Shown one piece after another: positions 11,600-23,200 of a stretch of 64,000 nt of DNA. Source of the DNA: Lunularia cruciata (lineage: Eukaryota; Streptophyta; Marchantiopsida; Lunulariales; Lunulariaceae). Location of the stretch: assembly GCA_948567375.1 (NCBI GenBank), contig OX419761.1, forward strand, positions 24,120,501-24,184,500, in the 5' to 3' direction. Numbering within the stretch: position 1 is the first letter of the stretch; each line of letters begins with the position of its first letter. The notes under the pieces are model-generated. The model was not told the DNA's origin, did not search any database, and saw nothing but the letters and a program-made list of their open reading frames with translations. Made by a program: the position numbers and the translations under genes.

Positions 11600-12910
11600 A
11601 CCTCTATCATTCTAATATGGTAAGCTTTTAAGGAATTCTTGATAAATGAGTGAAACATAATTTTTTTAATTCTATATCATTTTGGAATTCTATATCATTT
11701 TGGAGAAACAAAGAGATGATCTTGCTACATATCCAATATTTGGAGACCTTTGTTATTACCTCTTTGTTTACCGCCCATCCAGAGGAAAAATAATCACCCC
11801 TTACGAAATTGCATTGCATATAGAATCTATAATCATACACATTTACTACTATCATTTGATAGTTTTGGATCATATACATTGTTTTGGATCAAGTGTGCCC
11901 CAAACTCATGGTGTCTAGAATGCATTTCAATACTCCCTCTAAGAGTGAATGTTAGGCAAAACTGTTAGAAGTGATGTTGCTTTTATAAGTTGGTAGACCT
12001 ACCAATCCATACAAATCTGGAAAAGATGTGTATTTATGTACCGAGTGCTTTTCACATAATCAAAGGTTCAAAAGTCCCTAGTATCCAAATGCTCAAAATG
12101 CTATCCAAACGCTCTCAAACATGATAGAAAGGTCATTAAAAAAAAAGGTTCAAAAAGAAATAAAAAAAATACCAAAGGAGAATATACCAGATACCCTGAA
12201 TGGATCTCTTAAAGTAGTAAGGTCATCTACATGGAGAATATCTTTGCATGTCTTTGGTATATAAATTGCATGAGATAAAATCTGCAAACCTTTTAGGTAT
12301 TCTAAGGCATAATATACTAACCATAATATAGGCATAATATACTGACCAAGTAAATATACAAACTCTAAAGTTACATCACAGTGTCCCTCATGTTTACCTA
12401 CAATTTTAGCATAATGAATATGGTTTCCACCGGAAAAACGTAAAGATTAAGCTAAACGCGGAAATGAATACCACCTCGAAGAATATCTAAATTTTCTAAA
12501 ATTTAAACTTTTAAGACTTTGACTCTCAAGTTTATAAGCTAATGCTGGTAGCAAAGTGGTCAAGGTTTCCTTGATTTGGTCTCTTGCACTTAATTTATAT
12601 CAGCTGCCAAAGAGGAAGGACACAATCTAGCACCACCTGCCACTGATCAAGTGGTAGTAAAGTGGTCAAAAGTCTGCTTGATTTGGTCTCTAGCACTTAA
12701 TCTATATCGGCTGCCAAAGAGGAAAGACACAATTTAGCACCATCTGCCACTGATCAAGTAGTAAGCAAAGGTTTGCCTAATTTGGTCTCTAGAGCACTTA
12801 ATTTGTATCAGCTGCCAAAGAGGAAGGACACAATCTAGCACCGCCATTGATCAAGTAGTTAGCAAAAGTCTTGTCTAGGATCGATGAGGCTAGATGAGCT
12901 TTATAAAATA
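11600..12910 (-). mobile_element. Strongly decayed LINE copy, same family as 23105-25157
   Basis: Blocks align colinearly with the young LINE. 11620-11830 matches about 23440-23650 (shared CGCCCATCCAG, AATCAC and TTGGAGACCTT), 12080-12330 matches about 24405-24640 (CAAAAGTCCCT, CGCTCTCA and the coding for a LHVDDL peptide), and 12510-12910 matches about 24750-24900. Sequence between the blocks is deleted, and the frame is destroyed by stops and indels. The copy is much richer in A+T than the young one, as expected after long decay of methylated DNA. On the minus strand the peptide DILHVDDLTTLRDP at about 12200-12240 is the clearest protein relic. Confidence 0.8.
12551..12865. repeat. Tandem triplication inside the decayed LINE
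   Basis: Three units of about 100-107 bp start near 12551, 12658 and 12761. Each holds GATTTGGTCTC (AATTTGGTCTC in the third), GCTGCCAAAGAGGAA, CACAAT and GATCAAGT. The unit corresponds to one segment of the young LINE (about 24790-24875), so the triplication arose after insertion. Confidence 0.85.
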
Positions 12911-13269
12911 AGTAAAAGCAAATTTCCAATTATCTCAAAATGTAATTTGCATTAGATATCAACCACTCACACAACTCAATCGATATACCAAGAATTGCAA
13001 ACAAAAGAATAATTCAACTCACATAAGATTAAATATCATTATAATCACTTAATTCACATGGACATCCCAACTCAATCAATATTCAAAGAACTTGTCAGCA
13101 GAAGAAATACGTTTACTTGTATAACATTGAATAACCCCGTATTCACTCGCTTCACAAATGCACATCCCAAGTGGTTGGATCCTACTAATCTTTGTACAGA
13201 GTTAACATAAATAAAACGGTGATAACACGAACGTGCAAAACCACCATCCGTTCTTCAGATCACGAGCGT

Positions 13270-13345
13270 ATTGCGTATCCGGCAATTCGCTACTGCGCGA
13301 AAGCAATCACAGTATACTTCAATTCGCTGTCGCGAATTGCCGTAT
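13270..13345. repeat. Cluster of short inverted repeats
   Basis: GCAATTCGC near 13281 and GCGAATTGC at 13332 are reverse complements, and inside them lies a perfect 8-bp hairpin, CAATTCGC-TGTC-GCGAATTG (13320-13339). The stretch is GC-richer than the AT-rich DNA on its left. No gene is seen. Confidence 0.6.
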
Positions 13346-13474
13346 TCGCAGTTTGCAGGCCTTCTGCCTTCTGCGAAACCGCGGCACGTAATCTCGCTAA
13401 GGAAGACTTTTCCTCGCCCAGCTGCTTTGGGCAGAATTCATATGCAATCTGAGGTAGAAATCGGAAAGACCTGA

Positions 13475-13683
13475 GAGGGTAATGCAGCGGAGAGGAACCG
13501 GCATAGTCCGAGCGAGACTCTTGTTGACGAGAGCGATGGACATTTTGACGGAGCGCAGGAAACTTTTCTGTCCTTTCCTCGGAGAAGGAAGATATAATGT
13601 AGCGGAAGAGGATCGGAGAGAATTCGGACGATTCTTTCTTGACGAGGGAGATGAAGATTCTGAAGAAGCGCGGGGCTTGTATT
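13475..13683 (+). repeat. Diverged tandem duplication of about 105 bp, possibly once coding
   Basis: Unit 1 (about 13477-13570) and unit 2 (about 13588-13683) align along their length (TAATGCAGCGGA/TAATGTAGCGGA, TTGACGAG, GATG). Read in the corresponding plus frame they give related peptides: an N-x-A-E core, then D-E-x-D, then an alanine and a final serine. Unit 2 then meets a stop. This fits a duplicated exon or a repeat-containing protein remnant. There is no clear start codon and I recognise no family. Confidence 0.5.
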
Positions 13684-15150
13684 GTTCCTGAAACATCGAG
13701 GAGGGAGTGGATGGACCGTTTGTTTCTGCAGAGGGTGCGCGTCAGAGAGCTTTACATGCGCTATGTGGTGGAGGAAGCTACAAGGATTGGCGAGGGCAAT
13801 ATGGAGGAGGAGGGAGCGTGAAGAAGTATGCCATGGCATCTTTTGGCCGTGGACTCAACACTAATTTGCTCTGAACCTCAAATCTCCATGTGTGAGTGCA
13901 GAACCCTACACTGCTGCATGCTGACTGCGATCCATGCCATTTGCGATGTCCGTATGCTTTCTCATGGTCCACTAAAATTCTGCGCCACTATCTTCACATC
14001 TTCTGTAATGTTGTGTTTGCTCCCGCATTAGTAATTCAGTCTCTCAGTATGTATTAGTAATGTTAATTCGCTCTTCAGGTATTCATCTCCTCTGGAAAAA
14101 CTCGTCGCCGACACAGATGAATCTAGAATCTGCAATCTGCACCTGCATCAATCAACCACGTGACTTCCTGGAGTTGAACAATAACGTACTGCATTGCTTT
14201 CTCTCATGCCATTGACTTCATTACACGGAAGAAAGAATTTAGCGGCTCTTTCAAAGATCTTTCTGAAGTAGTGCTCCATACTGCGAGTCGAATCTTATGG
14301 AAGTAGAAGAATTATGATATTACTCTTACCATTCTCGTTCCCTGCCATCATATGCATATAATTTTGTTTTACGGCGTGCTTACAACCATCAGCTGATGAG
14401 AGTGGTCATTCCCTTTTTTATTCTTGTTAGAAGTTAAGGTAAGCATGGACCTATTCGCTTGGTACTCTGTTCAGCCATCGGACACTCCATTGGCATGCTT
14501 GATGTGAAGGAATACGTTGGTACATGGATTCGTTTGTCAAACACTACTAGCAAAATGCGAGGAGCAAACGAATCTTATTTGCTAGCTTACAGGTTCCACA
14601 CTATGTAGGAAGATTGCGAGGAGGGACTGGCCTTCTTCTGTCTCCATGATTTTTCATACCTTGTCACGAAAATGGTCTGGTATTCCACATGGTTTAGTTT
14701 GCCTGCTCATAAGAGAACTGCTGTTTCTTTTGAAGACTTTAGATGGTCTCATGCTAAGCTTTACCTTGGAACTGAATAGGAAAATGTGGAGGGCGATACT
14801 TATGTATTCGACTGTTATGCAGTGAGGTGGTGAGAGACATGGATCACTCTGTGCGTCCGAGCGGTCAAAGGTGTAAATCTACCATGGGCGGCGTTGTTGA
14901 GGATGAAACAGCCAGATTGCCCGGTCTGTATGTTCTCCCTGCCTCCATATGCATGTCGGTATGCTTACCACGGACATTCTCAATCTACATGTTTCTCCCC
15001 TCCGCATGATTGCCGCTGGCTGCATTTTTGGTATTACACAATACCAGCACGTTCTTCGTTCGATATGTCCAGGGAAGGCTACACTCAAATGCCTCCCTAG
15101 TATCGTGAACGACTCTTGTGGGGGAAAGCGAGTCTGCACTGTATACAGAT
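13684..15150. other. No gene recognised
   Basis: The short ORFs (up to about 86 codons near 14880-15140) lack recognisable motifs. Composition is mixed and no larger repeat structure is seen by eye. Confidence 0.5.
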
Positions 15151-15275
15151 CAGGAGAATGACAGAAACTCGGGACGAGGGGTACTGGGACTCCTACCTAC
15201 CTCGGCACTAAGGGGCCACGGATGAAGTCCTACGATTGCCCCGTGCAGACTGTAGCATTCACTGACCACCATATT
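15150..15275 (+). repeat. Stray copy of the array head block
   Basis: GACAGAAACTCGGGACGAG, GGGGTACTGGGA, CCTCGGCACT and ATGAAGTCC occur in the same order as in the head of the array monomer (4018-4095) and the outlier at 6200-6290. The rest of the monomer is absent. Confidence 0.65.
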
Positions 15276-17937
15276 TCCAAACGTTAGTTGTCTTGGAGTT
15301 ATCTGCTCATATTTACGCTCATATGAGCGGGTATGACCTCAGTTTATCATTTTCAATACGTCATGGTTCTTATTATATCGCGCTAAATGGGGAGACCAAC
15401 GAGATGCATATTCTACTTTGAGTTATTTCTCTTATTTACGATGGCAAGTCTTAAGAACAGAACAATACCCAGCCCCACCAGACGGAGAACACACAACCCC
15501 GGAGATACCATTATAGGCATCGTCTTAAATTGCTTTATCATAGTTCTTCTTCTTTATGAAGAAAGAGAAAAGCGTTAGAAGGAACAGAAAATGAAATGCC
15601 CTCTTATACCGTGTCTAGGGTGATCCTTTGGCAATCTCGTACCTTGGTATAAACAAAAGGCGTTCTGGCTTTTTTGTGGTTTCCTAGTGCGTGTGTCCAA
15701 GGTGTATATATACCTGTTGCAAGACCAAGTGAATAAGCGCCGGCAAGAGATTACGAAACTTCAACCCGAGTTCACCAAACTCAACACAAGTTCCTAGATT
15801 ATATCATCACTAGCTAATTATGGAACATGAAAACCACCACGTGATGAATAGTTTTACACCCCTATCTCACCTTAGGTTCAAGTTTGACTCAATCAAGTCC
15901 AGCTCATTCAAGCCTTGTCGCAACTTCAAATCTTGACACATTGTAGTTGGCATCGTAGCTACCTGACATGTACATCGAAATTTTAATTTTGAACCTAAAC
16001 AGACCTTCACACCTAGGTACTCAACTTCATCGAACTTGAGAGTCTATTGTTGCAGAATGGACACAGTACCCAACATACATACCTACTATATCCTGCGCCG
16101 ACAGAGAAATACGTCGTGAACGCTTCATATACTACTATTGTCCTGTCAAGGTTATTCCTTCATAAGAGTGAGCGTAATGGAAACCCTAATGTGTTCAACT
16201 TTCACTCTTTACTCAAGTTCCTCATGCAAGAAACAGGTGAATTCACCCTTCCAATAACTTTTTGATAAAATAGTGTTATTCACTTTTGACTCAACTTCGT
16301 ACAATACCCATACGCGCACTCTAGAAATGATTTGGGCAAGACGTTTGGATTTCCGTCATTTCGTAGTAAATTAAATTATCTCATTGTCTACCAAGATTAT
16401 ATATATGATAATCATCGAAAATGAGCGCAATTGAAAGACTCAGAGAATTAACTTGGCAGTTCAAAATAGTGTCTAAGGTGGTCCAAAATTTCCCTCAATC
16501 TAAATAACGACGACTGAGAGAGATTGAGGTTACCACGGTGAGCGAACGGCTGAATTGGCGAATTGACTTGACACACCAATGCCTTGGTGTGAAAGATTCT
16601 ACGTATAGAGAAAGGTGAACGAAACAAGAATTTACGTACACCACCTCTTCCTCCTCATCTAGAACACGCGGGGTGGTCCTCCACTAAGCACTCGCTTAAA
16701 GGATTATAAAAAGTTCAATTACGGGACAAAGGTAGTAATTACCGGAAGAATATTCACCAGCAGGCAAGGAGTAGTAAGTTTCGGTGAAGGTAAAAAGAAG
16801 GAGGGCAGAGCATCTCTTGGGATTCTAAACCCCAAGACTTTTGTATATTATTCGAATAAGTTTCGAGGGGGAGTAGGAGAGGGTGATTTTCGACGACAGT
16901 TCACAAATTAATGGGCAGAAAGTTCCTTGCAATACAGCATGGGAAGAACCTCATGAGCACCTTAAATACCTCTCTTGGGATTACCAAACCTCGTTTAGCA
17001 ATACTAAACATATTTAGGTGTGCCAATTTATTTATCCCAAGAAAGGTAACCAGCCCATGCACATTCAGAAAAAGCCTAGTTCTATCTGCCATCACCGAAT
17101 CAAATCTACTGCTCAAAGTCAAGTGCATCGATAACCCAACGATGCTTACGTCTGGCACCGGCAGGCGTGGCCGTATCCCCGCTCGGATGCTTAATTAATC
17201 CACCCTTTGTTATAAACCACGATTAGTGAATAATACAGACTTTAAGAACAGTAAAGGACAATGAAAACGACGACAGCACTAGAGGTCGACTAGACTAGTA
17301 GTAGAGTCTTCGGTCGTGTGCCTTCATGATTCCTTCCTTTCTTCGTTCCCCTCAGTACACCTCAACACGCTAGGACCGTCTTAATTCAGAACTGACCAAA
17401 TTTCTCTAATTAAGTTCAAGATTGTGTTCCTCTTACAAGATCCCAAAGTCAACTCCTCTCATGAACTTGGCCCCCGCAACAAAAACATCTGACCGCAGAG
17501 TGGGTTAACTTGGCGCACTGAAGAAACCACGCCAGGCTGGAGATCGACGGCAGCGATCTCCTTTTTACGAATATGTAGCCAGGCCTTTTTCCTCTCCACC
17601 GTCGAATAATGTTCTCTCTAGATTAGAAATCTTGTCTTGCTCCCAACTCCAGACGAAAGGGAATCACTCCGCATTCCTGCGATCGATGTAGATCTGGGAG
17701 ATCGACGGATCTCGCCGGGTGAGAGCGAATATAAGGGGGAGTATTCTTAGGTCTTGCTATTTGGCGACGCATGAATGTCCCTCTGACGGGCGCGCAGAGG
17801 GTGTAGTGGATACCGCGACGCAGCGCAAATCATGGCTATGAAGGCGCTTGCCGAGATTTTCTCTGCTACGCGTATCCTTCTGCTCCGCTTAACCCGGCTG
17901 TAACTAAAGTACGGTACTGTAGGCGGATAAGTAACCA
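15276..17937. other. No gene recognised
   Basis: Several ORFs of 60-95 codons exist (for example 16911-17198 plus, overlapped by 16901-17158 minus), but none shows a domain, and the opposite frames are equally open, which argues against coding. 17440-17930 is richer in GC. Confidence 0.5.
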
Positions 17938-18370
17938 GACTTAAAGCGAACTTAAAGAAGGCAACTTAAACAAAGCAAAGAGACAGCTTTATGGTATCGT
18001 TTATGCAGTAAAACAAAAATCGAATACCCACAAAACTCTCACCCACGAGAATACAACAGATACTCCATGGTGTAAGATGTTCGTTTTGGCGTTTTAGCCC
18101 TTGTTTAATTATCTTGTTTGACAAGCAAAAGTAGGCAGACTTAAAAAAAAGGTTTAGAACCTTAGGAAAAGAAATACAACTTTATGGTATCACTTCTGCA
18201 GCAAAATAAAAAGGAAAACCCACCAGTTTTATAGTGGATTCTAATGAAAATACGCCAATCCCTTATTCTTGATGCATCACATAAAACACAAGCCTCGATT
18301 TACTGTACATAGTTTCCAACTTGATTTCCAGGTAGTTAGTTATCTTTAGCATTTTAAGCCCATGTTATAC
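17938..18370. repeat. Diverged tandem duplication of about 200-230 bp
   Basis: CAGACTTAAA, CTTTATGGTATC, a GCAGTAAAAC/GCAGCAAAAT pair, ACCCAC and a GTTTTAGCCC/ATTTTAAGCCC pair recur in order in 17938-18135 and 18134-18370. The copies are clearly diverged and no coding frame is maintained. Confidence 0.7.
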
Positions 18371-18492
18371 ATTACCGACGTGAGATAAGTCCATGCTGCC
18401 ATATAAGAACGCTCCATTTTTTCAGTTTCAGCATAAAGAGTTAAAATTTCCTTCAATAGAATTAACAGAGAGGATAATGTCAAGCATTGGAG

Positions 18493-18738
18493 ATGACTGT
18501 ACATTCTATTATCTGTCTGCTATTTGTAATTCTAGTCTTCTTATCGTTTTGCATATCCTTGTCTTTATTCATATATGACAAACTCGAAGTGGAAAACGCA
18601 GGATCCACGGCGTTTACTGAAGAAGGAAAAGAGGGTGCACCACTGTGGGCAAAAATATATTTTTTCGTTATCGCGTTTGTCATTAATAGCTTTAGGCTTG
18701 TTTTTCTCCTGCAGCAGCTGAGGGCCGCAAAGGCATAA
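18493..18738 (+). CDS. Possible small two-helix membrane protein (hypothetical)
   Basis: An 81-codon frame starts at the ATG at 18493 (in-frame stop TAA at 18475) and ends in TAA at 18736-18738. Residues about 5-29 are strongly hydrophobic (IICLLFVILVFLSF). A charged stretch with EEGKEGAP follows, then a second hydrophobic segment at about 52-74 starting WAKIYFFVIAFVIN and ending near LRAAKA. This helix-loop-helix design could be a small membrane protein or one exon of a larger gene. I see no TATA box, no clear splice sites and no known family. AT-rich DNA often gives hydrophobic ORFs by chance, so confidence is low. Confidence 0.25.
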   Translation: MTVHSIICLLFVILVFLSFCISLSLFIYDKLEVENAGSTAFTEEGKEGAPLWAKIYFFVIAFVINSFRLVFLLQQLRAAKA

Positions 18739-18906
18739 AAAACAAATCATTCTTATCAACACAACGGAGATAGTCAAATGATTGTGTGCTTTTTTGCTCA
18801 TTTATTATTTAATCAATTTCGTTGGCTGCAGCAAAAACGTGAGAACCCGCCGCAAAACGCCAGCCTAGACCCGCGCGCATAGTGCAACGAACCTCCCGGT
18901 AAGTTT

Positions 18907-18945
18907 CTCTTCTTCTTACCGCTCGAGCTCTGGTAAGAAGAAGAG
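18907..18945. repeat. Perfect 14-bp inverted repeat
   Basis: CTCTTCTTCTTACC (18907-18920) and GGTAAGAAGAAGAG (18932-18945) are exact reverse complements around an 11-nt loop that itself contains the dyad GCTCGAGC. It lies at the start of a GC-rich island (about 18840-19250). It might be a stem-loop, a small fold-back element or a decayed terminal repeat. Confidence 0.85.
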
Positions 18946-21900
18946 CCCTGCTGCTGCTGTCGATAACCGGTCGAGCCAAATTTGGCCGGTACCCTCCCTC
19001 TAATTTAGCGGGGGTTCAGTCGCCAATTGGGGCAGTTGCCGTGGCGGTGTTGTTCCCCAAGACTGTGTTCCACGCAATCAGTTGTCACTATGGTAACGTC
19101 AGCGTAGCTGGTTAACGTGATTCTACCTTCTTGTGCGCCGTCTCCTGGTGGACTTGCTGTGCGCGGGCCGATGGCCATTCCCGTGCAAACCAGACTCAAG
19201 CAGCGCTGTTTACCTTCTGTTTACTCTGGTTACGGTCTGGTAACTCACCTTGAGACTAAACCCTGAAAGACGGAAAACCATCGCATGCTTTAATGTGCGG
19301 AAATGAGCATGAAGCATCCCTCTGGTGGCGATGGACGTACAGGTAATAGGTATCCGGCAAACTGCGTAGCCGTACCGGAAGTTGTAGGGTTGTAGCAGGT
19401 TGTAGGGATGTGGATCTGGGCGTAGGCTGCAAAGCTGACACCGACAATGTATACATCCGTTTTCCAGTACGTATTCAGGAAGTAGATGTATATTATTGAG
19501 GGAGACATGATACCATTTATATAATAACTATTTTATACACAGTCCTTGTTTCTTGGACATAAATATCATATTGAATTGAGTGACATATTCAATGATAGTC
19601 GGTACACCACGTCGAGTCGAGACGGGAGAAAGAAGGGTTGCATACACTAGACCATTCTCCTACATACGCAAGCAAACCTTTTAAAGTCGTTGTTCTCCTT
19701 CTTTATGTGAGAAATATCCCAAAATATCCGATACGACTCCCACGTCCACGATCATATATTCAAGCCATACGCTATCCCCTCCTGAACTTTTTATCCATGT
19801 TGTGAAGGAGCAAGTGTTCTTTCACTCTCTCCGCTCAAGTCGTAAGGTCTCTAGACCATCGTTTTAGGGGTCTCTTTGTCTGTGGGTTTGAACCTCCCTT
19901 TTCCATCGTCTCCTTCTTCCTTCCATCTTTCGACATGCTTGTTCACTCCTCCTTCACATGGATCTTGTAGTCAGCTCGTTCTTGTGGGTTTTTGGATGGA
20001 GTCTCTCCTCAAACGTGTCCATATTGTTGATATCGAGTTTTTTAGCTGCCATCTTCTGGTAGCTAGAGATGACGTGGTAATATCGTTCAATACGTAAACA
20101 ATGGTGTAGGCATGGTTGTTTTACGCGGTCCTGCAACTATTCCACAAAAGTCATTGCGTACAGTTCGGTAAATGTCTTGAGAAAATAAGTCTTGTTATGT
20201 CATTCATTATACAGGTCTGTCCAAATTTAAACCTTTCATTCAAAGTTCGATGGCTTTCGATCATTTCTTATTTGTGTTTGTCTGTAGTTTTATGTGGTGC
20301 CCATGCAGCAGTTGTATGGTTGAGGATCTCTTGGATGTGCCTTTCGGTACTCCTAGAAAAATAGTGATTGAAGGGAATACCACTTTATAATGTTTGCCTC
20401 TTGCTTTTCTCCAAAGAACATGCGTGAACGCCTTGAAGTTGAAACAGGTAAGTAGTGTATATCACTAGGTTCCTAAATTTAAACACTTTGTATCAAAAAA
20501 GGGGTGAAAAAAGAGGGAAAAGAATCGGTTGCCTGAAATTGCTAAACAAGAACAAAGAACTGGTCTATTATGAAAGGTCGTTCACACCGCCCACGGAAGC
20601 CCATTATTCCTCGTTTTTGACTACTCACCATCGTATTCCTCACAACAATATCTTTGTTCCAGATTTAAGGAATGCTTCATCCACTCAACGGGTTCGGTAT
20701 TGGCCCACTGACATCTTCTATGTGCCAACAGGATACACCTTGGCTGAATGAACCGTGTGGCTCTTGCTACCAAGGATCATCATTAGCTTGAGATTGGATA
20801 AATCATAGAAATTGTGGTTTTTTGTGATCGATGTAACTTGTGAATGCTTGAAATCGTTGGATAGAACGGTCCAACTTGTCAAGGTCAAGGAGAAAGGTCT
20901 GTTCAGCCGTGTTTTCTCTAGCAAACTGCCTTTTATTTCCCACACATTATTCCCATATTACCATTTTTGTATAGTTTGGTATGTTTAAAAGTGCTCCCGT
21001 CATTCTTTCTCCCACAAGTTGTTCACTCATATTGTCTTTTGAAAAGTTCATAGCATGATAGATTTTCTGGTGATCTTCTAAATCTCGGACCTGTAACAGT
21101 TCAAAATCCTGGTGATAGCATCAAGTAAGATGAGAGGCAAGGGTAAACTAGAATATATTACGTAGAACCGACTACTTCTTACACCTCCCGCTGAATCCTG
21201 TTTATAAGCTCAATTCTAAGCTTTGGCTTCGATAAGGATGGACCATTTCAGCATCAATGGAGAGACTTTCTTGATTCTTGATTTCTTGAACTCTTAGTAC
21301 TTTACTCTAGTCTAATGATTATCTACATGCAGAACCGGGAGTTAGCGGTGGAGCGTAAAATGTCAACTATGGCTACCGGGAATCTTTCTTCGCCGGTTCT
21401 CTACACAGGGTAAACCCGGAATACAATTTGTATTCAGCTGGTTTACTGATGTTTAGGACGATGCATACGGATGTATTATACACGACGAGAATTTATACAG
21501 GTTTCGTCGGATTGGTATCGTCGAACTTCTTCTCCGTCCGGTCACACCTGCCATGTATGGATTGTGTACACCCTCAAAAAGAGACCATTCCCGTACGAGC
21601 TCAGTAGAACTGCACGTGGTTTAAAGACGTATGTGTGTTGGACGGGATTCTAGAAGGTGAGCTAACTGAATGTATAATCCAGATGGTCGACATAATGGTT
21701 CCTACTGTATCCCCAATTGTATGTATATTTGACGAGAAGGAGAGCAGAAAGTGTTACCAGAGGGTGGAGGTGAGCCGTACGGTGAAGGCGGATGTGGATG
21801 AGGTTTCCACAGGAGGCGCGACTTTTTTGCAATAAATTAAGTGCAGACACGCGTCGGCAGAGAGAGCCATGCACGTAGAGGAATAAGACAGCACCTTTCA

Positions 21901-23092
21901 GACAGGCTGGATTAATCAGGAAAATTTGATAAAACCTACCGAAATCGCCCACCACGTCATGAAACCGCGTGCCATGTCAGCTGCTGGGGTTGCCATATCA
22001 TGGCAGGTGGTCGATTGTAGCCGCGTCGAGCGGGCACCTGTTGAGGATCCGAATCCCGGGCGCAGAGATATCATAACAGCAAAATCATTCAGTAATTAAT
22101 CGAGATTAGTACGTAAGCATGTACAGTACTGTAAACTTCCTTTCCTACCTAACTCTGTTGACGAGAAATCGGTAAAAGGTCAAAGACGAGCAGAGGAAGT
22201 CTGAGTTTCTGTAGGGGGGTGGTCGTGCCTGACGGATTGCAAGTTCTCACACTTGAGATTCTGACGACGGCGACTACTAAGATGTTGGGTAGAAGAAGAC
22301 GTCTTCATCATCGTCGTTGTCTAAGGGAGAGGAGTTTTTCTGTTTGGTGAAGAGGAGTAGTGGATTAGTGGGTGGGCGAATCAGCACCACGTAGAGAGCA
22401 CATGCGGTGTTTCCGTAACAATATTCGATTCACCGTCATTCTACATTATGGATACCGATAGACGAGCAGAATAACGGCTCAGAGATCATTATACTGGTGT
22501 TATCAGCGTTCCTACTCCACGAGCTGAAGTATTTTACGTTACCAGCAGCGCGAAATTAGCTGTTGTTCCCCACACCGGGTTCGGGTTAGGTGGTCCTTCT
22601 ACCTACGGAGTGACAGAATTTCTACATTCACTCTAAACTGGAGCTCTTTATATGGAATTTGAACTAGGGGCTGCCGCTGCTGCTGGCTCCTATGAGTAGC
22701 GTCACACGCAACTGATGTGATTTTGGAACTAAAGGAGGAATTTTCCTCCCCCCTTTTCCTCTGGACACACTCTTACTTCCTCTTGGGCCCAACAGCAGTT
22801 TCTGTTTACTCGTCCCACCCGCACAACATCCCAATTCTCCGGAATGGTTCTAATCGAAAACTTGAAATGGTGGGAGAATCCCTGAGTCTCCCTTCACAAG
22901 ATGAGAACTCAAAATTTCTCTAGGCCAGCGGTTCCCAAGTGCGAGAGATAGCACCAAGTAAAACTTACACTTCGGGTTACTGAGTGGTATGAGTGAGTGA
23001 ATTCCTGGAGTTGTAAGAGGTGCGATATAATATTAAGCAGCCCTTTTTTGCCAGTTCACCAAGAAAATATTAGTCTTCTTTGTTTGTCCTGG
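18946..23092. other. No gene recognised
   Basis: ORFs reach about 98 codons (20455-20751), but none has recognisable motifs or supporting context. The sequence has frequent stops and no tRNA-like B boxes that I can support. This is the left flank of the young LINE. Confidence 0.5.
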
Positions 23093-23104
23093 CTGTTTGT
23101 TAAG
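23093..23104. repeat. Target-site duplication, 3' side of the young LINE
   Basis: CTGTTTGTTAAG here matches CTGTTTGTTCAG at 25158-25169 (11 of 12). The two sites exactly bracket the conserved LINE sequence, so they are read as the duplicated target. The element's plus-strand sequence resumes with AAAAAAGGCGACC. Confidence 0.75.
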
Positions 23105-23200
23105 AAAAAAGGCGACCGCGTAGGAAAAATGAAGGATGGGAAGACCCCATCAAGCCGTACAAGGGAGAGACCAAAAAGGTAACATGGGGCTAAGCCCCAA
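23105..23200 (-). other. LINE 3' UTR with two conserved hairpins
   Basis: On the sense (minus) strand GGGGCT-T-AGCCCC contains the stop codon (hairpin 1), then GATGGG-GTCTT-CCCATC forms hairpin 2, then CGCGGTCGCC and a T6 tail. Hairpin 2 is kept in the fragment at 28389-28478, where the first hairpin's left arm lies at the truncation point; its GGGTCTTCCCAT core is also kept at 48755-48825. The fragment at 27009-27079 ends inside hairpin 2. In R2-like LINEs the 3' UTR RNA structure is what the reverse transcriptase binds, so this is the likely recognition element. Confidence 0.65.

Noticed and set aside
16901-17198. Overlapping ORFs on both strands (95 and 85 codons)
   Set aside because: Both strands are equally open and neither has a recognisable motif; a real gene on one would make the other a shadow, and I cannot tell either from chance.
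20455-20751. 98-codon plus ORF
   Set aside because: No domain and no ATG-supported context; low-complexity basic start suggests chance.
22010-22070. tRNA-like string (GATCCGAATCCCGGGC)
   Set aside because: Does not fit the B-box consensus and no cloverleaf can be drawn around it.
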